Source: Flavobacterium kayseriense (lineage in GTDB: Bacteria > Bacteroidota > Bacteroidia > Flavobacteriales > Flavobacteriaceae). Taken from it: a DNA stretch of 64,000 nucleotides. The notes beneath the pieces were generated by a model that was not told the origin of the DNA, made no database searches, and worked only from the letters and a program-made list of their open reading frames with translations. The translations under genes were made by a program, and so were the position numbers. The stretch covers positions 372,001 to 436,000 of the forward strand of contig NZ_JACRUI010000004.1 in NCBI RefSeq assembly GCF_014305095.1, given 5' to 3'. Below are positions 38,221 to 47,817 of this stretch, piece by piece. Every line of letters starts with the position of its first letter. The first letter of the stretch is position 1.

Positions 38221-38616
38221 ATGAAAAAAATACAATACTTTATAGCAGCTGCATTGATAGTTATTCTAAGTGCATGTGGATCTACTGCAAAGTTTCCAAC
38301 ATCAACAGTTACACCGGCAGCAGAAATAGTTGCAAAAACTTCAACAGACAAAAACAACAATACTACAATTGAAGTTACCGCTAAAAATCTAGCTAGTGCA
38401 GAACGACTTGATCCACCAAAAAGCAGCTATGTTGTGTGGATAACCACAGAAGATAATGGGACAAAAAACATTGGATTATTGTATAGTAAAAACGGACAAA
38501 AAGCTGTTTTAAAAACAAGTACTCCATTCAAAGTAAAAGAAATCTATATTACAGCTGAAGATTCAGGAAATATCTCTTATCCTTCAGGAATTGAGATATC
38601 TAGAACATCATTCTAG
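38221..38616 (+). CDS. Small lipoprotein of unknown function
   Basis: A 131-residue lipoprotein: MKKIQYFIAAALIVILSAC with lipidation at Cys19. The mature part starts with a Thr/Ser-rich stretch and folds into beta strands (YVVWITTEDNGTKNIGLLYS, KEIYITAEDSG), ending in ISYPSGIEISRTSF. The central pattern resembles anti-sigma-type or immunoglobulin-like small domains, but I cannot assign a family. It has a strong promoter and a 100-nt leader, and a palindrome follows about 140 bp after its stop. Confidence 0.8.
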   Translation: MKKIQYFIAAALIVILSACGSTAKFPTSTVTPAAEIVAKTSTDKNNNTTIEVTAKNLASAERLDPPKSSYVVWITTEDNGTKNIGLLYSKNGQKAVLKTSTPFKVKEIYITAEDSGNISYPSGIEISRTSF

Positions 38617-38754
38617 TTGTATGAATGCTTGTTTTTAGCTTATACGAAATAAACAGTCAACTAACTTGGCTACCATACGCTAAATCAGGGAAGCTTATAC
38701 GATTAATTATTGATTGCGTTACTTTCCTTTAAAATTAGTAAATGGGGCTATAGC

Positions 38755-38791
38755 AAAGCGAGTTTTTTCAAATGGAAAAACTCGCTTTTTA
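38755..38791. terminator. Long inverted repeat, probable terminator
   Basis: AAAGCGAGTTTTT and AAAAACTCGCTTTT pair over 13-14 bp with a short loop (TCAAATGG region), followed by T. It sits upstream of the small membrane protein start at 38812 and can end transcription from the lipoprotein. Confidence 0.75.
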
Positions 38792-38811
38792 AGATCACAA
38801 ATAGACGTAAT

Positions 38812-38979
38812 ATGTCAAAAGATAAAATAGTAGGAGCAGTTTTACTTATTATTGGTTTACTGTTCAACTTTTCTGCAATAGAATTTAAAGGTCTTGGTTT
38901 TTTAGCTGGTGCTATTTGCGCAACGGGAATTGGACTATTTCTATTTGACTTTAAAATTTTTAAAAAAACAAATAAGTAA
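38812..38979 (+). CDS. Small two-helix membrane protein
   Basis: A 55-residue protein from the internal ATG, MSKDKIVGAVLLIIGLLF..., with two hydrophobic helices (6-20 and 27-46) and a basic tail (KIFKKTNK). A longer upstream ORF would run through the hairpin and is rejected. The second helix and tail (GIGLFLFDFKIFKK) resemble the small protein after ftsY in layout. No family assigned. Inner-membrane location is likely. Confidence 0.55.
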   Translation: MSKDKIVGAVLLIIGLLFNFSAIEFKGLGFLAGAICATGIGLFLFDFKIFKKTNK

Positions 38980-39059
38980 AACAAATTAACTCAAGTAATT
39001 TACAATTGCTAAAATGATTTAACCCAAAACACTCTAGAGTAAACGTAAAAAAAAGATTT

Positions 39060-39890
39060 ATGGAACGTTCAAAATTACTTGTAATTTGTTTAGCATTATT
39101 TATATTGAATTCATCGTGGGCGCAAACAGAATTAAAATTAAGTAATTCCCTGCCTATAACGATTGGAGAAACACGAGAATTCAAGTCGGATATTTTAAAG
39201 GAAAACCGTATTCTAAATATATACTTACCACCAAGCTATAGTACTGAATCAACTAAAAAGTACCCAGTAATTTATTTACTTGATGGATCATTAGACGAGG
39301 ATTTCATACATATTGTAGGCTTAGTTCAATTTGGCTCTTTTTCATGGATTAACATGCTTCCAGAAACAATAATTGTTGGAATTGCGAATACCGATCGAAA
39401 AAGGGATTTCACTTTTCCAAGCAAAGTTCAAAAGGATAAAAACGACTTTCCTACTACTGGAAAATCAGCTGATTTCATTCAGTTCATTGAGAAAGAATTA
39501 CAACCTTATATCGATAGTAACTTCCGGACCTCATCAAGTAGAACACTGATTGGTCAATCTCTCGGTGGATTACTAGCCACAGAAATTTTGTTTAAAAAGC
39601 CAACTCTTTTTGACAATTATATTATTGTCAGTCCAAGCTTGTGGTGGGACAACGAATCGCTGATAGCAATGCAAGCAACAAGCTATTCTTCTAAAAAATC
39701 AGTATATATTGCTGTGGGGAAAGAGGGAGATGTTATGGAACGAACTGCAAAAGCGTTGTATGACAAAATAAACGGACAAAAAAAGAATAGCACAACTGTT
39801 TACTTTTCTTTTTTTGAAAAACAAAATCACGGCGACGCTTTGCACTTAGCTGTGTATGATGCTTTTGAAAAACTCTTCAAAAAAGAATAA
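39060..39890 (+). CDS. Exported alpha/beta-hydrolase, esterase-like (COG2819 type)
   Basis: A 276-residue hydrolase. The first 21 residues are a signal peptide (cleaved near SWAQ). The nucleophile elbow is GQSLGG, and the catalytic histidine is likely in EKQNHGD. Conserved segments include LNIYLPPSY, KKYPVIYLLDGS, ETIIVGIANTDR and FIEKELQPYIDSNFRT. These match putative esterases related to siderophore esterases (Fes/IroE) and esterase D. Located in the periplasm. The substrate is unknown; no siderophore genes are nearby. Confidence 0.9.
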   Translation: MERSKLLVICLALFILNSSWAQTELKLSNSLPITIGETREFKSDILKENRILNIYLPPSYSTESTKKYPVIYLLDGSLDEDFIHIVGLVQFGSFSWINMLPETIIVGIANTDRKRDFTFPSKVQKDKNDFPTTGKSADFIQFIEKELQPYIDSNFRTSSSRTLIGQSLGGLLATEILFKKPTLFDNYIIVSPSLWWDNESLIAMQATSYSSKKSVYIAVGKEGDVMERTAKALYDKINGQKKNSTTVYFSFFEKQNHGDALHLAVYDAFEKLFKKE

Positions 39891-39911
39891 TAAGCGTTCC
39901 TATGCATAAAA

Positions 39912-39944
39912 AAGGCTGTCTAAATAGTTATTTTAGACAGCCTT
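39912..39944. terminator. Bidirectional terminator between esterase and guaB
   Basis: AAGGCTGTCTAAA and TTTAGACAGCCTT form a perfect 13-bp stem around a 7-nt loop; A- and T-rich flanks on both sides. Confidence 0.88.
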
Positions 39945-39965
39945 ACTTATTTTATATCATAGTCC

Positions 39966-41438
39966 TTATCTAGAATAATTAGGAGCTTCCTTAGTAATTG
40001 TTACATTGTGCGGGTGACTTTCATTGATTCCACTAGCAGTAATACGAACAAAACGTCCTGTTTCTTGCAAAGTTGGAATGTCTTTTGAGCCACAGTAACC
40101 CATTCCTGCACGAAGACCACCAATGAACTGTAACATACTTTCATTTAATTCTCCTTTGTAAGGAACACGGCCTACGATTCCTTCTGGAACTAGTTTTTTC
40201 ACATCATCTTCAACATCTTGAAAATAACGGTCTTTAGAACCTGTTTCCATTGCTTCAACAGACCCCATCCCACGGTAGGATTTAAATTTTCTACCTTCAA
40301 AAATAATAGTTTCACCCGGAGATTCTTTTGTTCCGGCTAAAAGCGAACCTAGCATTACACAGTCGGCTCCTGCGGCTAAAGCCTTAGGAATATCACCGGT
40401 GTAACGAATACCACCATCGGCAATAACGGGAACACCAGTTCCTTTTAATGCTGCAGCGACTTCTAAAACTGCTGAGAATTGAGGAAACCCAACACCTGCA
40501 ACGATACGAGTGGTACAAATTGAACCAGGTCCTATTCCTACTTTTACTCCATCAGCTCCATTTTCTACTAAAAATAATGCTGCCTCCGGCGTCGCAATAT
40601 TACCTACAATAACATCTATTTGAGGGAATTTGGTTTTTACTTCTTTCAAGGTATTTACCACTCCTTGTGTGTGGCCGTGAGCTGTATCAATAATAATAGC
40701 GTCTACACCTGCATTTACTAATGCTTCTGCTCTTTCTACTGCATCACCAGTTACACCTATAGCAGCTGCAACTCGTAATCGACCGTAAACATCTTTATTA
40801 GCAATAGGTTTTTGAGTTAATTTAGTGATGTCTCTAAAAGTGATTAAACCTACTAATTTATTATCATCATTCACTACAGGTAGTTTTTCGATTTTATGAC
40901 CTTGAAGCACCACCTCTGCTTGTTCAAGTGAAGTACCCTCAGCAACTGTGATAAGGTTCTCCTTTGTCATTACCTCAATAATAGGTCTTGAGTTTACTTT
41001 CTCGAAACGTAAATCTCTATTCGTTACAATACCTTTCAACTTTTGATTTTCATCAACGATTGGAATTCCACCAATTCCGTATTCTTTCATGGCACTTTTT
41101 GCATCGGCTACTGTAGAGGTAAGCGGTAAAGTAACAGGATCTATTATCATTCCAGACTCTGCACGTTTCACTTTACGTACTTTGGCAGCTTGTTGCTCAA
41201 TAGTCATGTTTTTATGCAAAACACCTATTCCTCCTTCTTGAGCCATAGCAATAGCCATAGAAGATTCTGTTACTGTATCCATAGCTGCGGATACAATAGG
41301 AACATTAAGCGTTATATTTCGTGAAAATTTTGATTTGATACTTACTTCGCGGGGAAGCACATTCGAGTAGTTTGGTACTAGTAAAACATCATCGTAAGTT
41401 AGACCTTCGCCGATAATCTTGGAGTTGTGTGCTATCAT
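39966..41438 (-). CDS. guaB: IMP dehydrogenase
   Basis: A 490-residue enzyme that converts IMP to XMP, the first step to GMP. The catalytic Cys308 lies in [15 protein letters not shown]. Two CBS domains (about 95-205: [41 protein letters not shown]) interrupt the barrel. Other landmarks: [50 protein letters not shown] and the flap YRGMGS. The length is standard. A -7 element is 26 bp upstream of the ATG. Confidence 0.98.
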   Translation of the reverse strand: MIAHNSKIIGEGLTYDDVLLVPNYSNVLPREVSIKSKFSRNITLNVPIVSAAMDTVTESSMAIAMAQEGGIGVLHKNMTIEQQAAKVRKVKRAESGMIIDPVTLPLTSTVADAKSAMKEYGIGGIPIVDENQKLKGIVTNRDLRFEKVNSRPIIEVMTKENLITVAEGTSLEQAEVVLQGHKIEKLPVVNDDNKLVGLITFRDITKLTQKPIANKDVYGRLRVAAAIGVTGDAVERAEALVNAGVDAIIIDTAHGHTQGVVNTLKEVKTKFPQIDVIVGNIATPEAALFLVENGADGVKVGIGPGSICTTRIVAGVGFPQFSAVLEVAAALKGTGVPVIADGGIRYTGDIPKALAAGADCVMLGSLLAGTKESPGETIIFEGRKFKSYRGMGSVEAMETGSKDRYFQDVEDDVKKLVPEGIVGRVPYKGELNESMLQFIGGLRAGMGYCGSKDIPTLQETGRFVRITASGINESHPHNVTITKEAPNYSR

Positions 41439-41464
41439 GGTGCAATTTCTTGTTGAATTGCGTG

Positions 41465-41472
41465 CAAATATA
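41465..41472 (-). promoter_or_regulatory. -7 promoter element of guaB
   Basis: TATATTTG on the minus strand matches TAnnTTTG, 26 bp before the ATG. No -33 TTG at proper spacing. Confidence 0.55.
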
Positions 41473-41555
41473 CAAAATTATCTTGAATAGTTCTAAAATG
41501 AATTTCAATAATAAAGAAGCAGCTGTATTGACTGCTATTTCAAGCCTTAAAGCCC

Positions 41556-41700
41556 TAGCCCAGATAGTAATGGAAAGCCACAATAATTAGAATCCTTCCT
41601 TTTTATAGCGTGTAAAAAGCGACCAAAGGAAGCTCTTTTACAAGTATTTAAAAAGAGGATTTTAATGGAGTGCTTGCAATGAATAGCTGGAAGAAGCTTC
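41556..41700 (+). repeat. Dispersed hairpin element, copy C
   Basis: Opens with TAGCCCAGATAGTAATGG and AAAGCC. Long arms AATCCTTCCTTTTTATA and TATTTAAAAAGAGGATT pair, the inner stem is GTAAAA-AGC / GCT-C-TTTTAC, and the loop is GACCAAAGGAA. The 3' module is TGCAATGAATAGCTGGAAG. It fills the gap between the outer-membrane barrel gene and the guaB promoter, both on the minus strand. Confidence 0.85.
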
Positions 41701-41711
41701 TTAAATATAAA

Positions 41712-43112
41712 TTAAGGAGGATCATTACTGTCTTTAAAAACAAAATTAAAACCAAATTGTAAAGACAAACTATTGGCTTTGGAGAGATCTCGGTATTCTA
41801 ATAGATTGTCTGCTAAAACATACATATTAAATTTACCTGCATTTACTGCCATGCCTAAACCTATATTGCTCGAGGAATAGGAATCGACAGTGTAGGTTGC
41901 TTTTAAATCTAACCCTTTTATCACGCGGTGTCTAACATAGCCAGTAAGTGCCATTAGAGGTGCTCGAGGTGCCGTCATTACAAATAATTGTGCTCCCACT
42001 GCCGTTTTATAAGCATCATCATCAGCGCTGCAACTACAATCCTCTCGTCCTTGATTATTATTGAAGGAGTACTGATAAGAGGCATTAAATTTCATGGGTC
42101 TCCACGTAGTGTATTTGTTATAGAGCGTATCTAAGGGAATTGCATCATTAAACTCATCGTATATGTTTTTTGGCACATTAGCATCTGTAAAGTTGGGATT
42201 TACTCCTTCATATTGATACATTCCTTTATAGGTATAAGTTTCGACATCTTTACTGTGCGAAACAAATCCAATATCGACTAGACTGGCAGTAAGTTGCTTG
42301 TTTTTTTGAGGATAATAGGTAAACCCCACATCAAAACCTAAGCCCAAATCACCCCCAAATAATGCTTTTTTCCTAATATCGGCAACGACATCTCCTTCAT
42401 AATCCTCATCTAGATATTTAGAAATTCCACTCGTATTTAATTGCATATCGGCATAAATGACTTGGTCGTAAAATGTAGTAGTACCGGGAGTTGTCAAGAT
42501 ATAACCCGAGTTTTTTGTAGAAGTAGCATTAAAAGGACTTGAATAGATTTTTGCTCTTGCTCCTAGAATTAATTTCTCATTTATATCTTTATGATAACCA
42601 ACGTGAAGTACCGATACCATTTCGGCTTTTAAATTTAGATCTCCCAGATTAAAAGAGCGACCTAAATAATCGCGATTACCGTCTAAAGCCAATATGGCAA
42701 TATCTCTAGGAACATAACTAATAAAGTCGAACTCTTGGTAAATACCAAAGGAGATATACCCTTTATTTTCCATCCAATCACCCAATTTAAAACCGCCACT
42801 AAAAAGTTCTATTTGCTCATTAACCGTTACTTTATCATTACGCGAGGCATTGTAAACGACAGATCGTAATTTAGTATTAAAATCAATACCATTATTAGCA
42901 AATAAATCATAAGCTGAAAATCCTGATGAACCTACTTGAAAGGATACTCCTGAGAGTAAAGGAATACCGAAATAATATTTATATTTTACATCGGCACCAG
43001 GGTTAGTCATTAAAGACTGCGGAATGGGTGTAAAGTTATACAACAGCTGTTTGTTTTGAGCGACGGTGAAGAAACTCGAAAATAGGATTACAAATAAGTA
43101 TATTTTTCTCAT
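41712..43112 (-). CDS. Predicted outer-membrane beta-barrel protein (DUF5723-like)
   Basis: A 466-residue exported protein. The signal peptide ends near TVAQ (residue 19). The mature protein alternates aromatic/hydrophobic and polar residues in many strands (KYYFGIPLLSGVSFQVG, GYISFGIYQEFDFI, LTGYVRHRVIKGLDLKATYTV) and ends in LSLQFGFNFVFKD, as outer-membrane barrels do. The opening (SLMTNPGADVKYKYYFG) resembles DUF5723 proteins, distant relatives of PorP/SprF. A short CSCSADDD segment is unusual. It overlaps the preceding lipoprotein gene by 4 bp, so the two work together. The cargo is unknown. Confidence 0.8.
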   Translation of the reverse strand: MRKIYLFVILFSSFFTVAQNKQLLYNFTPIPQSLMTNPGADVKYKYYFGIPLLSGVSFQVGSSGFSAYDLFANNGIDFNTKLRSVVYNASRNDKVTVNEQIELFSGGFKLGDWMENKGYISFGIYQEFDFISYVPRDIAILALDGNRDYLGRSFNLGDLNLKAEMVSVLHVGYHKDINEKLILGARAKIYSSPFNATSTKNSGYILTTPGTTTFYDQVIYADMQLNTSGISKYLDEDYEGDVVADIRKKALFGGDLGLGFDVGFTYYPQKNKQLTASLVDIGFVSHSKDVETYTYKGMYQYEGVNPNFTDANVPKNIYDEFNDAIPLDTLYNKYTTWRPMKFNASYQYSFNNNQGREDCSCSADDDAYKTAVGAQLFVMTAPRAPLMALTGYVRHRVIKGLDLKATYTVDSYSSSNIGLGMAVNAGKFNMYVLADNLLEYRDLSKANSLSLQFGFNFVFKDSNDPP

Positions 43113-43660
43113 TGTATCACTAAATAAACTGTTGCACTAGACCTTAATTTTAAATTCCCTGTACTATTTACAGTTAGTGGAGCACCCGGATTTTTAACTA
43201 TTGCGAAACCTAATCTAGTTGTTTGTTTGAGTAGGTCTAACTTAGTATTTTCAAAAACATCTGTATCAGTGATCGTGTTGGGAACACCCGTGTAGGCAGG
43301 AATAGTGATTCTTTTTACATATAGGACCTGATCATTTTGATCAAATAAAATAATATCAATGCTAAATGATCTAGCGATGGTGTTGTCAACTTCAAAAAAG
43401 AAGTCCACTTTTCTTAAATAACTTTTAAAGTATTTATCTCTAAAGACATCAAAATTTTGTGCATCAAAAGCAATATCGCGCTCTAAACCATTTACAATAA
43501 ATTCGTTGGCCTGAATATCAAAATAAGAGAGATTCGCGATGTAGGTAGGCTCTAGCTTTACATCATTAACTTGATTGAAATCCAGGTCGCTCGAGCATGA
43601 AGTATTAAAAAGAATTAATGTAAAAATTCCAATAAAGGCGATACAACGGTGGTATTTCAT
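43109..43660 (-). CDS. Lipoprotein cotranslated with the barrel protein
   Basis: A 183-residue lipoprotein with the lipidated cysteine at residue 22 (LILFNTSCSSD). The mature domain is mostly beta: IANLSYFDIQANEFIVNG, RKVDFFFEVDNTIA, SIDIILFDQNDQVLYVKR, ATVYLVIQ. No known family is recognised. Its stop overlaps the start of the downstream barrel gene (ATGA), which implies coupled synthesis in equal amounts. I infer an accessory to the barrel, in the outer membrane, facing the periplasm or surface. Confidence 0.8.
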   Translation of the reverse strand: MKYHRCIAFIGIFTLILFNTSCSSDLDFNQVNDVKLEPTYIANLSYFDIQANEFIVNGLERDIAFDAQNFDVFRDKYFKSYLRKVDFFFEVDNTIARSFSIDIILFDQNDQVLYVKRITIPAYTGVPNTITDTDVFENTKLDLLKQTTRLGFAIVKNPGAPLTVNSTGNLKLRSSATVYLVIQ

Positions 43661-43754
43661 TTTAATATATAATTGAAAAAATTATTTGACTACTATGAAA
43701 ACGCATTACTAAAACTCTTATTGCCTAAAACAACAAAGCTGTAATACATGAGAA

Positions 43755-44618
43755 TTAATGAAATTCGCCAAACAACTTGGAAGCTTCATTGTAGGCACTT
43801 TCAAAACTCAATGGGTTCAAATTAGTTTCTACTTTATTTGCTGTAAAATAAGATAGTAATTTTTCAGTAGGCATGTTCCCTGTCAAATCGTCTTTAGCCA
43901 TTGGGCAACCACCAAAACCCTGAATTGCGCCATCATATCGCACACAACCAGCCTTGTAGGCCGCATCGATTTTCTCAAACCATTTATCAGGAGTGGTATG
44001 TAAGTGTGCTCCAAATTCGATATCTGGATATTTCGGAATCAAATTAGAAAATAAATAGCTTATCACATCAGGTGTTGAACTCCCTACAGTATCTGATAGC
44101 GAAAGAATTTTAACGCCCATATTTGACATTTTCTCGGTCCACTCGCCTACTATATCTACATTCCATGGATCTCCGTACGGATTTCCAAAGCCCATAGAAA
44201 GGTAGGCTACAACCTCTTTATTGGTTTGGTCAGCTATTTCTAAAATCTCCGTCAACGTTATTAATGATTCTGCTATTGTTTTATGTGTATTTCTCATCTG
44301 AAAATTTTCAGATATAGAAAACGGAAAACCTAAATATTGAATTTCTGCATGCTGACTAGCTAATTCGGCACCTCTAGTATTAGCAATAATCGCTAATAGC
44401 TTACTAGTGGTTTGAGATAAATCCAGTTGTGCCAAAACATCGGCAGTGTCTACCATTTGCGGAATCGCCTTCGGGGAAACAAAACTTCCAAAATCGATCG
44501 AATCAAAACCCACACGCAATAAGGATTGTATGTAAGCAACTTTTCTTTCGGTTGGAATGAAGGGCTTGATACCTTGCATGGCATCACGTGGACATTCTAT
44601 AATTTTTACTGGTTTCAT
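43755..44618 (-). CDS. mvaB: Hydroxymethylglutaryl-CoA lyase
   Basis: A 287-residue TIM-barrel lyase splitting HMG-CoA into acetyl-CoA and acetoacetate, the last step of leucine breakdown. Motifs: IIECPRDAMQG (catalytic Arg-Asp), LSDTVGSSTP, GAHLHTTPDKW (metal-binding histidines) and GFGGCPMAKDDLTGNMPTE with the conserved cysteine. The first residues (MKPVKIIECPRD) match the family. A full promoter lies so close that the TSS is expected within a few bases of the ATG. A related lyase (such as an isopropylmalate-synthase relative) is less likely. Confidence 0.9.
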   Translation of the reverse strand: MKPVKIIECPRDAMQGIKPFIPTERKVAYIQSLLRVGFDSIDFGSFVSPKAIPQMVDTADVLAQLDLSQTTSKLLAIIANTRGAELASQHAEIQYLGFPFSISENFQMRNTHKTIAESLITLTEILEIADQTNKEVVAYLSMGFGNPYGDPWNVDIVGEWTEKMSNMGVKILSLSDTVGSSTPDVISYLFSNLIPKYPDIEFGAHLHTTPDKWFEKIDAAYKAGCVRYDGAIQGFGGCPMAKDDLTGNMPTEKLLSYFTANKVETNLNPLSFESAYNEASKLFGEFH

Positions 44619-44625
44619 ATATTTT

Positions 44626-44654
44626 CAAAGATAATAAAACAAATAAATAGGCAA
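44626..44654 (-). promoter_or_regulatory. Complete Bacteroidota-type promoter immediately upstream of the HMG-CoA lyase
   Basis: On the minus strand TTG (44654-44652), an 18-nt spacer, TATCTTTG (44633-44626). The final G is 7 bp from the ATG, so the mRNA would have almost no 5' leader. Confidence 0.75.
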
Positions 44655-44742
44655 CGGCTAAGATTATGAAAATTTTTATAAATAAAAAAAGCATAATCTC
44701 TAATAAGAAGTACGCTTTGCTGATAATAACAAAACTATGATT

Positions 44743-45762
44743 TTAAAACTTATTTAAAATAGCTTTATTTATCGCCTTAACTAAAGCAGGTCCTTCATAG
44801 ATAAATCCCGTGTAGAGTTGAACTAAACTAGCTCCTGCTTCTAATTTTTCGATTGCATCAGCAGCAGTATGTATTCCTCCTACTCCAATAATTGGAAATG
44901 CTTTATTACTCTTTTCAGATAAAAAACGAATAACCTCCGTAGAGCGCTTTGTTAACGGTTTTCCTGACAGTCCGCCCATTTCTGATTTATTCACTGATTG
45001 TAAACCTTCACGAGAGACTGTGGTGTTTGTTGCAATCACACCTGCAATTTTAGTATCGGCAATGATATCTATTATATCTATTAATTGCTCATTCGTTAAA
45101 TCAGGAGCGATTTTTAGTAAAATTGGTTTTTGTTTTGGTTTAGCCAAATTCTTATCCTGAAGGGTCTGCAACAGTTGTGTGAGCGGCTCTTTGTCTTGCA
45201 AGGCACGTAAATTAGGTGTGTTAGGAGAACTCACATTCACCACAAAATAATCTACATAACTGTATAGTGCATCAAAACAGATTTCATAATCAGATGTGGC
45301 TTCTTCGTTTGGAGTCAGTTTGTTTTTGCCAATGTTACCTCCAATCAAAACACCGTTGTTGGCCTTTAATCGTTCTACCGCTTTAAGAACTCCGCCATTA
45401 TTAAAACCCATTCGATTAATGATTGCCGAATCTTCCTTTAAACGAAACAAACGTTTTTTAGGATTCCCATCTTGACCTTTGGGTGTTAACGTACCAATTT
45501 CGATAAATCCAAAACCAAAATTAGATAGTTCCTTGTACAGCTTTGCATCCTTATCAAAACCAGCTGCTAGACCAACAGGGTTTTTAAATTTTAAACCAAA
45601 AACTTCTGTTTCTAATCGTTTATCATTAACTAAATATAGTGAACGAAAAATAGCAGAAAACCCTGGGATTTTTGAAGTAAAACGAAGTAACGAAAAAGTG
45701 AAATAATGTATTTTTTCAGGGTCGAAAAGAAAAAACAAAGGGCGAATAAGTAGCTTGTACAT
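44743..45762 (-). CDS. pyrD: Dihydroorotate dehydrogenase (quinone), class 2
   Basis: A 339-residue flavoenzyme of pyrimidine synthesis. The N-terminal 40 residues ([26 protein letters not shown]) form the membrane-associating helices of class 2. FMN and substrate signatures: [51 protein letters not shown] (catalytic serine in this segment) and [30 protein letters not shown]. The electron acceptor is a membrane quinone. A -7 element lies 20 bp upstream of its ATG. Confidence 0.97.
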   Translation of the reverse strand: MYKLLIRPLFFLFDPEKIHYFTFSLLRFTSKIPGFSAIFRSLYLVNDKRLETEVFGLKFKNPVGLAAGFDKDAKLYKELSNFGFGFIEIGTLTPKGQDGNPKKRLFRLKEDSAIINRMGFNNGGVLKAVERLKANNGVLIGGNIGKNKLTPNEEATSDYEICFDALYSYVDYFVVNVSSPNTPNLRALQDKEPLTQLLQTLQDKNLAKPKQKPILLKIAPDLTNEQLIDIIDIIADTKIAGVIATNTTVSREGLQSVNKSEMGGLSGKPLTKRSTEVIRFLSEKSNKAFPIIGVGGIHTAADAIEKLEAGASLVQLYTGFIYEGPALVKAINKAILNKF

Positions 45763-45782
45763 AGTATTGTAGTTGTGTGCTG

Positions 45783-45790
45783 CAAAAATA
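45783..45790 (-). promoter_or_regulatory. -7 promoter element of pyrD
   Basis: TATTTTTG on the minus strand matches TAnnTTTG. No -33 TTG at normal spacing. Confidence 0.55.
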
Positions 45791-45910
45791 GAATTATCTA
45801 ACCGATAAATAAATTATTATACTTAAAAAAACAATGAGGCTGTTAAAGAACTTATTAATCTTTATTTTTTAATTTATTAGCAATAAATTAGCAGAAATAA
45901 ACATAAAACA

Positions 45911-46447
45911 ATGAAAAAGCACCTCTCCTTACTCTTATTATTAGTGTCACTATCTTTTTTTGCTCAAAACAAAGCAGTGACTAAAGTTTACATCGTGCGT
46001 CATGCCGAAAAAATGACCGATGATCCTAAAGAAAAAGATCCTGTACTAACTGCAAAAGGAACCGAAAGAGCTAAAGCATTATCACAAATTTTAAGAAAAA
46101 AGCAGATAGAGGCTATCTACTCTACTGATTATAAACGAACAAAAGCAACAGGACAATCAACTGCAAATGACCACGAACTTAGTATTCAACCGTATGATTC
46201 ACGAAATTTGAAAAAAGCGATTCCAACTATTCTAGAAAAAAATAATGGAAAAACGATACTGATAGTTGGCCATTCTAATACCGTACTAGAAACAGTTGAA
46301 GCTGCTGGCGGTGTGAAACCATTTACTACCATTGCCGATGAAGATTACAATAATTTATTTTTAGTAACAATTAAAGCAAATGGCACTGTAAAAGTAAAAG
46401 CAATGAAATATGGTGCTGAAAATAAATTAGAAGAAACAACGAAATAA
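45911..46447 (+). CDS. Exported histidine phosphatase family protein
   Basis: A 178-residue enzyme. Signal peptide MKKHLSLLLLLVSLSFFAQ. The phosphohistidine motif is VYIVRHAEKM, and the second catalytic histidine is in LIVGHSNTV. The arginine in the segment IYSTDYKRTKATGQST is also conserved. The small size fits periplasmic phosphoglycerate-mutase-like phosphatases such as Ais/SixA-like proteins. The substrate is unknown. It stands alone before pepT. Confidence 0.93.
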   Translation: MKKHLSLLLLLVSLSFFAQNKAVTKVYIVRHAEKMTDDPKEKDPVLTAKGTERAKALSQILRKKQIEAIYSTDYKRTKATGQSTANDHELSIQPYDSRNLKKAIPTILEKNNGKTILIVGHSNTVLETVEAAGGVKPFTTIADEDYNNLFLVTIKANGTVKVKAMKYGAENKLEETTK

Positions 46448-46545
46448 CCAACCCTAAAGCAGACTGTATAACGTCACTTATAAATCGAGTTTTAAAACAT
46501 CAGTCTTAAGTAGTACCTTTACAGTCCTAATAAAAAAACACATTT

Positions 46546-47817
46546 ATGCAACATATTATTGATCGTTTCATTAGTTATGTAACTATTGACACAGAATCAG
46601 ATTCGAACTCAACAACAACCCCAAGTACTGCGAAACAATGGGATTTAGCCAATCAACTAGTTGACGAACTAAAAGCTATTGGTATGCAAGATGTTACCAT
46701 AGACGACAAGGCTTACATCATGGCGACTTTACCGAGTAATGTCACACACGAAGTTCCAACAATAGGTTTCGTTTCTCACTTTGATACTACTCCTGATTTT
46801 ACTGGAGCTAACGTAAAACCACAAATCATAACGAATTATGATGGTAAAGACATTGTATTGAATGCGGAACAAAACATCATTTTGTCACCAAGCTATTTCA
46901 AAGATTTATTGCAATACAAAGGACAAACATTAATCACAACTGACGGAACTACATTATTAGGTGCTGATGATAAAGCTGGAATCACAGAGATTGTTACTGC
47001 AATGGAATTTCTAATCAATAATCCAGATATCAAACACGGAAAAATTAGAGTAGGTTTCACACCTGATGAAGAAATTGGTCGCGGAGCACATCATTTTGAT
47101 GTGGCTAAATTTGGCGCTGAATGGGCATATACCATGGACGGAAGTCAGATTGGGGAATTAGAATTTGAGAATTTTAATGCGGCTGGAGCCAAAATTACAT
47201 TTAAAGGTAAAAGCGTACATCCCGGTTATGCCAAAGGTAAAATGATAAACTCCATGTTGATCGCTAACGATTTCATTAATGCGCTACCTAAAAAAGAGAC
47301 ACCCGAAACAACTAAAGGCTATGAAGGATTTTTTCATGTGCATCACCTAACTGGTAGCATCGAGGAAACGGTTTTAGAATTAATCATCAGAGACCATAGC
47401 AAACTCAAATTTGAGAAAAGAAAAGAATTGATTGGAAAAATTGCAGCAAAAATCAACAAGAAATTTGCAAAGCAATTTGGAGAAGATATTGTAATTACAG
47501 AAATTAAAGATCAATACTACAATATGAAGGAAAAAGTAGTTCCTGTTAAACATATCGTAGACATTGCCGAAAAAGCAATGAAAGAAGTAAACATCAAACC
47601 ATTAATAAAACCTATTCGCGGTGGAACTGATGGTTGTCAGTTATCCTACAAGGGGTTACCTTGTCCTAATATTTTTGCTGGTGGACATAACTTTCATGGA
47701 AAGTACGAATACGTACCCGTAGAAAGCATGCAAAAAGCGGTAGAAGTAATAGTGAAAATTGCTGAGTTGACAGCTTTGCCTAACTTTGGTTTACCTGCTA
47801 CTAAAAAGAAAAAATAA
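46546..47817 (+). CDS. pepT: Peptidase T (tripeptidase)
   Basis: A 423-residue M20 zinc peptidase. Zinc ligands are visible in [31 protein letters not shown] and [15 protein letters not shown]. The N-terminus [19 protein letters not shown] is standard. It removes the N-terminal residue from tripeptides in the cytoplasm. It is immediately followed, without a gap, by a small gene starting with GTG (TAAGTG). Confidence 0.97.
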   Translation: MQHIIDRFISYVTIDTESDSNSTTTPSTAKQWDLANQLVDELKAIGMQDVTIDDKAYIMATLPSNVTHEVPTIGFVSHFDTTPDFTGANVKPQIITNYDGKDIVLNAEQNIILSPSYFKDLLQYKGQTLITTDGTTLLGADDKAGITEIVTAMEFLINNPDIKHGKIRVGFTPDEEIGRGAHHFDVAKFGAEWAYTMDGSQIGELEFENFNAAGAKITFKGKSVHPGYAKGKMINSMLIANDFINALPKKETPETTKGYEGFFHVHHLTGSIEETVLELIIRDHSKLKFEKRKELIGKIAAKINKKFAKQFGEDIVITEIKDQYYNMKEKVVPVKHIVDIAEKAMKEVNIKPLIKPIRGGTDGCQLSYKGLPCPNIFAGGHNFHGKYEYVPVESMQKAVEVIVKIAELTALPNFGLPATKKKK

